Source of the DNA: JALYRV01 sp040902895
GTDB taxonomy: Bacteria; Acidobacteriota; Vicinamibacteria; Vicinamibacterales; SCN-69-37
Length of the DNA stretch: 64,000 nt
Assembly (NCBI GenBank): GCA_040902895.1
Contig: JBBDWL010000078.1
Location: 62,001 to 126,000 of the forward strand
Direction of reading: 5' to 3'
Under the pieces are notes generated by a model, which worked only from the letters and a program-made list of their open reading frames with translations, did not search any database and was not told where the DNA came from. The position numbers and the translations under genes are program-made. Numbering within the stretch: the stretch's first letter is position 1; each line of letters starts with the position of its first letter. This document shows positions 16,147 to 22,956 of this stretch, in pieces.

Positions 16147-16728
16147 ATGCGCCGCGCCTCTGCCGCCGGCTTGTCGCTCATCGAGGTGCTGTTCGCGCTG
16201 TCGCTGACGATGGCCGCGGCAGGCGCGGCCATCCCGGCCACAGTCGAGATCACCCGCGCCCTGAAACTGCGTGCCGCGGCGGCGTTCATCGCCGGCTACC
16301 TGCAGCACGCGAGACTCGAGGCGCTCCATCGCAGCCGCGCGGTCGGCGTGCGCTTCCGCGAAACCAGCGGCGACTGGCGCATCGGATCGTACGTCGACGG
16401 CAACGGCAACGGCATTCGCACGGCTGAAATCGCCAACGGCATCGACCCGGTGGTCGATCAGGAGGCAGCGTTCGGCGCACGCTGTCCATCAGTCCACATC
16501 GCGCGGCTCGACGGCGTGCCCGACGTCAACGGCGTCACGGGCGGTTCCGCCGTTCGTTTCGGCACGTCCGATATCGCCACCTTCGATTCCGACGGCAGCT
16601 CGTCATCCGGATCGATCTATCTCACTGACGGACGCACGCAGATTGCGGTCACCATCACCCCAGCCACCGGCCGGGTCAGGTTGAGACGATGGGATCCGAG
16701 GGTGAGGGTTTGGCAGCAGATGCGGTGA
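16147..16728 (+). CDS. fimT: GspH/FimT-type pseudopilin, probably DNA-binding FimT
   Basis: This 193-residue protein has a type IV prepilin leader. Processing is predicted after Gly8 (AAG|LSLIEVLFALSL), and the conserved Glu is at +5. A GspH/FimT globular domain follows. Near the C-terminus is GRVR (175-178), which matches the GRxR motif described for FimT proteins that bind DNA in natural transformation. It sits 3 nt after comEA. It could otherwise be a type II secretion minor pseudopilin (GspH), but the GRxR tail and ComEA partner favour FimT. Confidence 0.82.
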   Translation: MRRASAAGLSLIEVLFALSLTMAAAGAAIPATVEITRALKLRAAAAFIAGYLQHARLEALHRSRAVGVRFRETSGDWRIGSYVDGNGNGIRTAEIANGIDPVVDQEAAFGARCPSVHIARLDGVPDVNGVTGGSAVRFGTSDIATFDSDGSSSSGSIYLTDGRTQIAVTITPATGRVRLRRWDPRVRVWQQMR

Positions 16729-16741
16729 GCGAACGTGATTC

Positions 16742-16756
16742 GGGTAGGGAATACCC
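16742..16756. promoter_or_regulatory. Upstream dyad 1, GGGTA-N5-TACCC
   Basis: Perfect 5-bp inverted repeat with a 5-nt centre, located 14 nt after the fimT stop. The identical arm pair recurs 45 bp downstream (16787-16801). Its centre is about 141 bp before the start point predicted from the sigma54-like promoter at 16864, a normal position for an enhancer-type activator site. Confidence 0.5.
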
Positions 16757-16786
16757 AGCAACGGCAATGAGGCCAAGAGGGTTTCC

Positions 16787-16801
16787 GGGTAGACATTACC
16801 C
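16787..16801. promoter_or_regulatory. Upstream dyad 2, GGGTA-N5-TACCC
   Basis: This is the second copy of the dyad at 16742-16756, with the same arms and spacer length but a different spacer sequence. Its centre is about 96 bp before the predicted start point. The conserved arms with a variable centre are what a dimeric helix-turn-helix site looks like. Confidence 0.5.
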
Positions 16802-16863
16802 ATTGCATCGCAGCCGCCGCATCCTGGCTGCCTGAAGTTATAGGAAGGCAAGGAGTTAGGGCT

Positions 16864-16880
16864 TTGGCACTTCAATTGGT
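16864..16880 (+). promoter_or_regulatory. Sigma54-like -24/-12 promoter
   Basis: TTGGCACTTCAATTGGT matches the consensus TTGGCAC-N5-TTGC except that the -12 element reads TTGG. The GG of the -24 element (16866-16867) and the -12 G (16878) are exactly 12 bp apart. The predicted start is near 16890. The next gene starts at 16915 and encodes a sigma54-activator-type protein. Confidence 0.5.
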
Positions 16881-16914
16881 TATCTCCGGCGCAGCCACTC
16901 CCCGGGAGGCGAAC

Positions 16915-18315
16915 GTGAGCTCGAACGATCGCGCAGTTGCAGCGTCCCAGCGAGAGTGTGTCGATCGGGTCCCGCCGGCGGGATTCGCAATCGAGGCGAG
17001 CCAGACGAATCAGAAATGGTCGTCGGCGCTTGAATATCTCATCGAGCGGGTCACGCTGGCGGTCCGTGAGTATTCGCCGGTGCCGTTGCGCGTGGTCCTC
17101 GAAGATGCCCTGCGCGAGCTTCACCCGGGCACGGCGGTGTATCTGCGTGACGTCATTCCGCCGCACGCGCTGCCGCAAGGGTTCGCGGCCGACGTGCCCG
17201 GCAGCACGTGGATCCTGCACGTCGGGCATCCCGCGATTACCGAGACCCAGCGCACGTTCCTGCGTGCCGCCACCGCCTTCGCAGCGGTCGTCGCCGAGCT
17301 CGATCGGCGCCCGCCGACGTCTCATCGCGCGTTGCGCGGGATTGCCGACAGTGCGCTGATCGGCGCCAGTCCGGCCATCGAGCGTGTTCGGGAGCGAATC
17401 GTGCGGGTTGCGGAAACCGATTTCACCGTCCTGATCGAAGGCGAGAGCGGCGTCGGCAAAGAGCTGGTGGCGCGGCAGATCCATGAGCAGAGCCGCCGGC
17501 GGCGTGGTCCGTTCGTGGCCATCAACTGCGCTGCGCTGGTTGAAACGCTGGTGGAAGCCGAGTTGTTCGGCATCGAAGACCGCACGGCTACTGGCGTGCG
17601 CGGACGCCGCGGCAAGTTCGAGCAGGCCGAAGGCGGCACGTTGTTTCTCGACGAGGTCTCGGATCTGTCGCCGTCGGCGCAGGCCAAGCTGCTGCGCGCG
17701 ATCCAGGATTTCGCGGTCGAGCGCGTCGGCAGTCATGTCTCGCGCCGTGTCGACACGCGCATCATCGTGGCGACGAATCGCAGTCTCGCGAGTCTGGTCG
17801 CCGAAGGTTCGTTCCGCGCCGATCTCTATTACCGGCTGAACGGTGTCGAGGTCATGGTGCCGCCGCTGCGGATGCGGCGCAGCGACATCCCGATTCTGGT
17901 CGAGCATTTTCTCGAGCGCTATCGCACGGTGCGGCGCGTGCGGATCAGCGCGTCCGCAATGGACGTGCTGCAGGCCTGTGAGTGGCCCGGTAACGTGCGT
18001 CAGCTCGAGCGTGTCGTCGAGCGTGCGGTGACGCTGGCCTCGAGCACCTTGGTTGACGTCGCCGATTTACCTGCCGCCGTGACCGGCGAATTCGCGGGTC
18101 TCATCGTCGATGCCGCCAGCCGGAACGACACCATGCGCGCCTGGGGCAGCCGGTACGCGCGGCTGATGCTCGATCGCTGCCGCGGCAACAAGCGTCAGGC
18201 GTGTGGTCTGCTCGGCATCAGTTATCACACGCTCGAGGGCTATCTGCGATGGAGCGGGGAGCGGCGTCAGCGAGAGCTGGCGGCGTCGAAGGAGGATCAT
18301 GCGCCTCTTGCGTGA
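16915..18315 (+). CDS. Sigma54-activator-type (bEBP) regulator with altered GAFTGA loop
   Basis: This 466-residue protein has a poorly conserved sensor-like region (about 35-135), an AAA+ activator domain (about 145-385) and a C-terminal Fis-type helix-turn-helix (NKRQACGLLGISYHTLEGYL). Walker A is GESGVGKE (176-183) and Walker B lies in TLFLDE. Where bEBPs carry the sigma54-contacting GAFTGA loop after ELFG, this protein has IEDRTATGVRG, so the loop is not canonical. I chose GTG 16915 because GGGAGG sits 5 nt upstream. A TTG at 16864 in the same frame would lie inside the sigma54-like promoter. It is followed by the small peptide gene, probably in one operon. Confidence 0.88.
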   Translation: MSSNDRAVAASQRECVDRVPPAGFAIEASQTNQKWSSALEYLIERVTLAVREYSPVPLRVVLEDALRELHPGTAVYLRDVIPPHALPQGFAADVPGSTWILHVGHPAITETQRTFLRAATAFAAVVAELDRRPPTSHRALRGIADSALIGASPAIERVRERIVRVAETDFTVLIEGESGVGKELVARQIHEQSRRRRGPFVAINCAALVETLVEAELFGIEDRTATGVRGRRGKFEQAEGGTLFLDEVSDLSPSAQAKLLRAIQDFAVERVGSHVSRRVDTRIIVATNRSLASLVAEGSFRADLYYRLNGVEVMVPPLRMRRSDIPILVEHFLERYRTVRRVRISASAMDVLQACEWPGNVRQLERVVERAVTLASSTLVDVADLPAAVTGEFAGLIVDAASRNDTMRAWGSRYARLMLDRCRGNKRQACGLLGISYHTLEGYLRWSGERRQRELAASKEDHAPLA

Positions 18316-18353
18316 GTCACGTGAGGTCGCCCGCGGCGGGTTGCGCCGCATCG

Positions 18354-18372
18354 GGCCGGCTTCGCGCCGGCC
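18354..18372 (+). other. RNA hairpin before the peptide gene
   Basis: GGCCGGC-TTCGC-GCCGGCC is a perfect 7-bp GC stem with a UUCG-type loop. It ends 17 nt before the peptide ATG and just upstream of its GGAGAGAG ribosome site. No T-run follows, so it is unlikely to be a simple terminator. It could be an mRNA processing or stability element that lets the peptide be made in excess over the activator. Confidence 0.4.
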
Positions 18373-18389
18373 ATCTCCGGAGAGAGACG

Positions 18390-18593
18390 ATGAAGAAGAT
18401 GGTGGTGGTTCTGTGTTTCGTTGCGGCGTTCAGCGCCGTGCCGTCGGCCGCCTGGGCCGGCTGTTTCGAGGATCTGGCCGCCTGCTTTCAGAACGCGGCG
18501 ACGCGCGACACCTGGTTCAAGCGCTGGCTGGCGGGTATGGACTGCGAGCTCGAGTTCATCGATTGCGGTCGCGAGAAACTGATCGGCCGCTAA
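18390..18593 (+). CDS. Small secreted twin-CX6C peptide
   Basis: This 67-residue precursor has a clear signal peptide (MKKMVVVLCFVAAF...AAWA|G, cleavage after about residue 23). The mature peptide of about 44 residues contains exactly four cysteines spaced C-x6-C-x19-C-x6-C. The two CX6C stretches (CFEDLAAC and CELEFIDC) are helix-prone and symmetric. This suggests a helical hairpin closed by two disulfides. The ATG has a GGAGAGAG site 4-11 nt upstream. It lies between a transcriptional activator and a coupled set with ABC transporter parts. I do not recognise the family. A signal molecule, toxin, or small envelope component are all possible. Confidence 0.72.
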   Translation: MKKMVVVLCFVAAFSAVPSAAWAGCFEDLAACFQNAATRDTWFKRWLAGMDCELEFIDCGREKLIGR

Positions 18594-18604
18594 GCCTCCG
18601 GCGG

Positions 18605-19495
18605 GTGGGTGTCGCTGCGGCGCTCACCCGCGCCTCGTGGCTCGCCGCGAGCATGGGCTGCGCCACGCCGCCCGAGGCCGCTGCCGTGCTCAACGAGACG
18701 GAGAGAGTTGTGGGCCGCGCCGCTCTCTCTGACCAGGTCGTCCTGCTGACGAACCGGCCCGCGCTCGTTATGATCCGGCCGGCATCGGGTGGCATCCAGC
18801 GCGTGCCGATTGGCGGCCGGTCGGGCGCCAGGCTGTGGGGTTTAGGCGAGGCCGGCCGTGCACTTTATTCGATTGCTGACTTCAGCGATCTCGTGCGCCT
18901 GACGGTTGATGCTTCGGTCGTCCGCGTTGAGCAGGTTGCGCAACCGTCGCCCCGCGTCGGCAATCTCCTCGACAGCGCCACGGGCATGATCGCGCAGCAT
19001 GCGGTCGACGAGCCGGGAACGCCGATGGTGTGGGAGTTGGACGCGTCGGGCAGGTTGTCAGGAATGCGCGCGCCGCGCAGGGTCTCGTTGGGGCTCGCGC
19101 GTGCTGAAGAAAGTCTTCTGCACCTGCTCTCGTGCAGCGTCCCGCCTCGCGTCGTGTGCTGGCTGCCCGGCTCAAACGAATTGCTCATGCTGGATGCAAC
19201 CGGTCTCGAGAGACTCGCCACGCTCGAGTCAGTCGATCCCGTTGCACCCGCGGCGCTGCTCGCAAAACCTGAAACTCGTGCCATCCACGACGCCATTGCG
19301 GTGGACGATGAGCGGGTGGTGGTGCTGTTTGATGGCGATGGAAGTGCAGCAGCGCGAATAGGTGAGTTTGGGAAGGATGGCAGCAAGATTCGGGAATTGC
19401 GCTCGCCTGTTCCCGTGAGGATGTTCGTCTGGGCGGATGCGCGGCACATCACGGCGATCGCGCGATCGGGCCACTTGATTGAGGTGCCGAGATGA
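18605..19495 (+). CDS. Exported/lipoprotein-like protein of unknown function
   Basis: This protein has about 296 residues when started at GTG 18605, 12 nt after the peptide stop. The start gives a short hydrophobic leader ending in LAASMGCATPPEA, in which Cys could be a lipidation site (weak lipobox). The rest is beta-rich with repeated short hydrophobic strands, suggestive of a propeller-like fold (VVLLTNRPALVMIRPASG, SVPPRVVCWLPGSNELLML). No catalytic motif was seen. An ATG at 18653 is the alternative start and would lose the leader. Its stop overlaps the next start by 4 nt (ATGA), indicating translational coupling to the membrane gene. Confidence 0.65.
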   Translation: MGVAAALTRASWLAASMGCATPPEAAAVLNETERVVGRAALSDQVVLLTNRPALVMIRPASGGIQRVPIGGRSGARLWGLGEAGRALYSIADFSDLVRLTVDASVVRVEQVAQPSPRVGNLLDSATGMIAQHAVDEPGTPMVWELDASGRLSGMRAPRRVSLGLARAEESLLHLLSCSVPPRVVCWLPGSNELLMLDATGLERLATLESVDPVAPAALLAKPETRAIHDAIAVDDERVVVLFDGDGSAAARIGEFGKDGSKIRELRSPVPVRMFVWADARHITAIARSGHLIEVPR

Positions 19496-20196
19496 GCCGC
19501 ATCCTGCGGATCGTGCGGTTTTTTCGTGCCGCCGATCCGATGCCGTCCTGGCTGGTGGCCCTCACGGCGGCCGTTGCAATGTATGCCGCGTGGATCGTGG
19601 CGGCGAATCCCTCCGGCCTCGACGAGGCCCTGGCGATGCTGCTGCTCTGGCAGATGGTCTGCGCGTCAACCGGTTTTGCGCGGCATGCTTCGGCCGGCCA
19701 CTTCGATGCCGCGCTGGTGCGGTGGCCTCGCATGGCGGTAGCCGCGGGGCACGCGCTCCATTCCATCTGGCTCGTGGCCGCCTTGTGGCTGCTGGTTGCC
19801 GCCATTGAAGCCGGTCGGACGGGTCAGGTGCCTGTTGCATTCGAATCCGGCCGGCTGGCGGCGTTCGTCTTCGTGAGCGTGATGTCGTGGGCTCTCGCGC
19901 TGCCGGCAGGCCGGCTTGTCACGGGGAGTCTCTGGCTGGCGCTGATTGTTCTGGCGGTCACGACGAGAATCGGAACTGATCAGTACGGCGCGATGCTCGC
20001 GCGGTCAGATGGCTCTCCGCTGCAGGTGATGCATGGCGCGGCGTTGGCCATGATGTGCCCGTTTCTGATGATCGGCGATCACCTGCCGCCCCGTGACGCG
20101 GTGGCAGCGGCGCTCTTCAGTCTTTCTCTGGGTGCGCTGACGATGGCGGGCGGGTACATACGCGGGCGCGACTATCCGCTCGAGGCGGCCTCGTGA
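19492..20196 (+). CDS. Six-helix membrane protein, probable ABC permease subunit
   Basis: This 234-residue polytopic membrane protein has about six hydrophobic segments, near 19-37, 47-62, 84-106, 122-140, 145-162 and 180-225. There is no signal peptide and no known motif. Its gene overlaps the upstream gene (ATGA at 19492-19495) and the following ABC ATPase gene (GTGA at 20193-20196). That fixes it as the transmembrane partner of that ATPase, by context. The size and topology suit ABC-2-type export permeases. Substrate unknown; the adjacent small peptide is the obvious candidate cargo, by inference. Confidence 0.7.
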   Translation: MSRILRIVRFFRAADPMPSWLVALTAAVAMYAAWIVAANPSGLDEALAMLLLWQMVCASTGFARHASAGHFDAALVRWPRMAVAAGHALHSIWLVAALWLLVAAIEAGRTGQVPVAFESGRLAAFVFVSVMSWALALPAGRLVTGSLWLALIVLAVTTRIGTDQYGAMLARSDGSPLQVMHGAALAMMCPFLMIGDHLPPRDAVAAALFSLSLGALTMAGGYIRGRDYPLEAAS

Positions 20197-20819
20197 GTCT
20201 CGCATTTGAAAACGTGGGGGCCGCGTATCACCGGCGCACGGTCTTTGCCGGCGCAACCTTCACGATGCAGCCCGGCACGTTGATGGGTTTGATCGGGGCG
20301 AACGGGGCGGGGAAGACCACACTGCTGCGGATTGCGGCCGGCCTGATCGCGCCGGCATCCGGCCGCGTCACGGCCAGCGGCCGGGTGATGTACTTCGGCG
20401 GTGAGTCGACGCTGCCCGGCCAGTGCCGCGCCGACGAGTGGGCGGCGTTGTTCAACGCTGGATCCAACACGCGCGCTCGTCTGGGCCGGTTGTCGCGTGG
20501 AACCCGGCAGCTGTTCGGGCTCACCGTATTTCTGTCGAACGACGTCTGGGACATCGGGTTGCTCGACGAGCCCTGGGAAGGGCTCGATCCGAACGGATCG
20601 CGTTGGCTGGCGGCGGCGCTGCGGCGGCATCGTGAACGGGGCGCCTGTGTGCTCATCTCATCGCATCGCCTGCACGACGTCGCTGACGTGTGCTCCGCGT
20701 ATACGTTTCTGTCGGCCGGCGCTCTGCGCGTCGCAACCGCCGGTGACCTGGCGCGCGCCGGTAAAGCTGTTGACGCGGCCGACCTGGCCCGAGCTTTTGA
20801 CGCGCTCGAGAGGCAGTGA
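20193..20819 (+). CDS. ABC transporter ATP-binding protein
   Basis: This 208-residue ATPase has Walker A GANGAGKT (35-42), a degenerate signature LSRGTRQ in place of LSGGQ (100-106), Walker B IGLLDE (121-126) and the switch His in SSHRLHD (158). The Q-loop region is short (VMYFGGEST). It is small for an ABC ATPase, like the CcmA/ABC-2 export ATPases. The GTG start overlaps the stop of the membrane gene. Its TGA (20817-20819) overlaps the next ATG by one base. Expected to power the 19492 membrane protein. Confidence 0.92.
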   Translation: MSLAFENVGAAYHRRTVFAGATFTMQPGTLMGLIGANGAGKTTLLRIAAGLIAPASGRVTASGRVMYFGGESTLPGQCRADEWAALFNAGSNTRARLGRLSRGTRQLFGLTVFLSNDVWDIGLLDEPWEGLDPNGSRWLAAALRRHRERGACVLISSHRLHDVADVCSAYTFLSAGALRVATAGDLARAGKAVDAADLARAFDALERQ

Positions 20820-22459
20820 TGGCGCCGGTTCTGCTGCTGTCGGCGATGGCCATCATGTTTCCGGCCCCGCAGACGACCGAAATGCGCGCACACGCCATCG
20901 ATGTCCCACCCGAATTTCTCCACGGTGAGGTTGAGACCTCGCTGATATGCCGGGATGGGCGCGGCCGCTGGGTAACGTTGAGCGACTGGCGCCGGGCGGC
21001 CGGCCCATCTCTTATGGTCATGGGGCCGGTGGGCCGCCGGTGCCGTGTGCTCGTGCGCCCGGCTGGATCGCCCGACTACCTCACGTCTCGCGAGGCCGAG
21101 TGGGGCGCCGTGGTGCAGACGATGAGCGTCAGGCCTGGATGGCAGCGTACGGTGCGTGCGCCGGCTGCCGAAGGCGAGGTCATTTGGATTGGCGCCTCCG
21201 GCCATGAAGGCATCGAATGCGAATCACTCCAGGACCAGTCGCGGTGTCTGTTCGTGCCGGTCGACGCGGCTGGATTGATCGCGGCAGCCGGAGCACGCCT
21301 GAGAGTTGCGCTGGTGCGGGAGCAGGAAACGCAGCCGATCACAGTGTGGAGATCGGCGCTGGGGGGCCGGCTGGTACGTGTGCGGGTGCCGTCGGATGCG
21401 GCGGTCGAGGCCAGGCCCGTGGTGGTGCGGCCTTTACTGACACGTGGTTCCGGCCAGATGACAGAGCCGCGGCCCGCTTCCGGGGTGTCGCTGCACAGAC
21501 TCACGCCGCAGGCCTTCTGGGTCGAAGGCGATCCCGCGTCGCAGGCCGAGGTCGAATTTCGGAGTCCTGGTGCAGCGACGACTCGCATTCCGCTCGGCGC
21601 GATGCTCACGACCGTTCCTGCGGCCCTCGACATCGCGTTGCCGGTCGAAGAACTGCTCACAGGTGAGGTGCGCAGTCGCGGCGCATTGATCGATGGTGTC
21701 ACCGTGATGCTCGCACGGGTCCTTGACGTGTCCGATCCGGCCACGCCGGAAGAAGAGCGGCCGCTCGAGCGCATCGGCGAGGCGGTTACGGACGGCTCGG
21801 GCAGCTTCGCGTTCGCGGGGCTCGCGCGGGGCAAGTACGAGCTGCTGGCGGTGCATCCATCACGCGGCCGCACGCGTGCGGTGGCGGTGCCGCCGCACCA
21901 TGCGCGTCTCGAGCTTCGCCCGCGCGCGCTCATTCGCGGGCGTGTGATGCAGGAGGGCGTGCCGGTCAGCGCCGTCGTGCAGGCTTTACCGTCGATCGAC
22001 GCGGTGGCCGCCGCGCGCAACCCGGCTGCGCTGGGCGTCGAGCCGGTCCGCACCGGAGTAGACGGCCGGTTCGAGCTGGTGGCGCCTGACGAGGGACGCG
22101 TGATGCTGGCGGTGACCGCCGACGGTGGATCGTTGCGCATGGATCTTGGTGAAGCCGGCTCGCTTGGTCCGGTGCTCGATCTTGGCGACATCCAGCTGCG
22201 GCCGGCTCTGGGGCTCGATGTCATTGTCGATCTGCCTGCGGGGTGTGAGCTTCAGGCCGCGGGCCCGATGGGCGCTATGGGCCTTAGGGTAGTCCGCGGT
22301 GAGATGATTGCGCCGGGTCGTTGGCGCGTTGCGCTGCCGCTTTCGGGGCGCTGGCTTTTTGCCGGCATCTGCGGGGGCGAGGAGCTCGGGCTCGACCCAC
22401 CCGTTATCGAGATTCCTCCGCCGCGGGCCGGTCCCATTCTGCTGAAGGTACGGAGCTGA
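20819..22459 (+). CDS. Large secreted protein with carboxypeptidase-regulatory-like domains
   Basis: This protein of about 546 residues has a short hydrophobic N-terminus (MAPVLLLSAMAIMFPAP) that looks like a signal peptide. It is mostly beta-strand. The middle contains a CarboxypepD_reg-like unit (GEAVTDGSGSFAFAGLARG, about 320-345) and a second later (GVDGRFELVAPDEG). It resembles the secreted protein at 13209-14561 in style. ATG 20819 overlaps the ATPase stop (TGATG). A GTG at 20816 is also possible. It is the last coupled gene of the activator-peptide-ABC operon and may be a surface binding or scaffold component. No enzymatic residues identified. Confidence 0.75.
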   Translation: MAPVLLLSAMAIMFPAPQTTEMRAHAIDVPPEFLHGEVETSLICRDGRGRWVTLSDWRRAAGPSLMVMGPVGRRCRVLVRPAGSPDYLTSREAEWGAVVQTMSVRPGWQRTVRAPAAEGEVIWIGASGHEGIECESLQDQSRCLFVPVDAAGLIAAAGARLRVALVREQETQPITVWRSALGGRLVRVRVPSDAAVEARPVVVRPLLTRGSGQMTEPRPASGVSLHRLTPQAFWVEGDPASQAEVEFRSPGAATTRIPLGAMLTTVPAALDIALPVEELLTGEVRSRGALIDGVTVMLARVLDVSDPATPEEERPLERIGEAVTDGSGSFAFAGLARGKYELLAVHPSRGRTRAVAVPPHHARLELRPRALIRGRVMQEGVPVSAVVQALPSIDAVAAARNPAALGVEPVRTGVDGRFELVAPDEGRVMLAVTADGGSLRMDLGEAGSLGPVLDLGDIQLRPALGLDVIVDLPAGCELQAAGPMGAMGLRVVRGEMIAPGRWRVALPLSGRWLFAGICGGEELGLDPPVIEIPPPRAGPILLKVRS

Positions 22460-22463
22460 CCGC

Positions 22464-22492
22464 TATACTTTGCGGATGCGCCTACGCAAAGT
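22464..22492 (+). promoter_or_regulatory. -10 hexamer and start-codon hairpin of the GNAT gene
   Basis: TATACT (22464-22469) lies 6 nt before the ATG at 22476, so transcription would begin at or next to the start codon. The 8-bp inverted repeat ACTTTGCG-N10-CGCAAAGT (22467-22492) encloses that ATG in its loop. It could be a repressor site or an RNA fold controlling initiation. No good -35 was found. Confidence 0.4.
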
Positions 22493-22910
22493 GAAGCCAG
22501 AGGATGCCACCGCGGTCAGCGAGCTCTGCATGCAGCTTGGGTATCCGGTGACGCCGGCAGCGACGAAGGCGCGCCTCGAGGCGATCGGCGGCCGGCCGGA
22601 TCATCGATTGATCGGTGCGGAGCTCGAAGGGCAGCTGATTGGGTGGGCGCATGTTCACGCCGATTGGGCGCTCGACCACGGCTTCGAGGCGGATCTGCTT
22701 GGCCTCGTGGTGCACGAAGAGCATCGCGGGCTCGGTATCGGGCGCGCGTTGATCGGCGAAGCCGCGGAATGGGCGTACAAGCACAAGTGCACGCGGCTGC
22801 GCGTGCGCACCAACGTGATTCGCTTGCGCGCCGGCGACTTCTATCGCCGCGCCGGCTTCAAGGAAACCAAGCGCCAGCTCGTGCTCGACCTGCCGCTGGC
22901 CGGCACGTAG
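22476..22910 (+). CDS. GNAT-family N-acetyltransferase
   Basis: This 144-residue protein has a single GNAT domain. The acetyl-CoA-binding motif A is LLGLVVHEEHRGLGIGRALI (about residues 70-89), with the HRGLGIG pyrophosphate loop. The C-terminal FYRRAGFKETKRQ is typical of the family. The N-terminus RKVKPEDATAVSELCMQLGYPV is common in single-domain GNATs. Acceptor substrate unknown. The ATG at 22476 was chosen over TTG 22470. An inverted repeat and a -10-like hexamer surround the start. Confidence 0.9.
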   Translation: MRLRKVKPEDATAVSELCMQLGYPVTPAATKARLEAIGGRPDHRLIGAELEGQLIGWAHVHADWALDHGFEADLLGLVVHEEHRGLGIGRALIGEAAEWAYKHKCTRLRVRTNVIRLRAGDFYRRAGFKETKRQLVLDLPLAGT

Positions 22911-22926
22911 CGAGGCCAGAGCCGGC

Positions 22927-22956
22927 TCGACCTCGCGCGCCGCCGCCATCTACAAT
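22927..22956 (+). promoter_or_regulatory. Promoter with TACAAT -10
   Basis: TCGACC (22927-22932), an 18-nt spacer and TACAAT (22951-22956). The predicted start point falls at about 22963, directly before an in-frame GTG at 22964. The transcript of the next gene may thus be leaderless. Confidence 0.4.

Noticed and set aside
16864..16914. TTG 16864 as the start of the bEBP gene
   Set aside because: It lies within the sigma54-like promoter, and the GTG at 16915 has a strong ribosome site at ideal distance.
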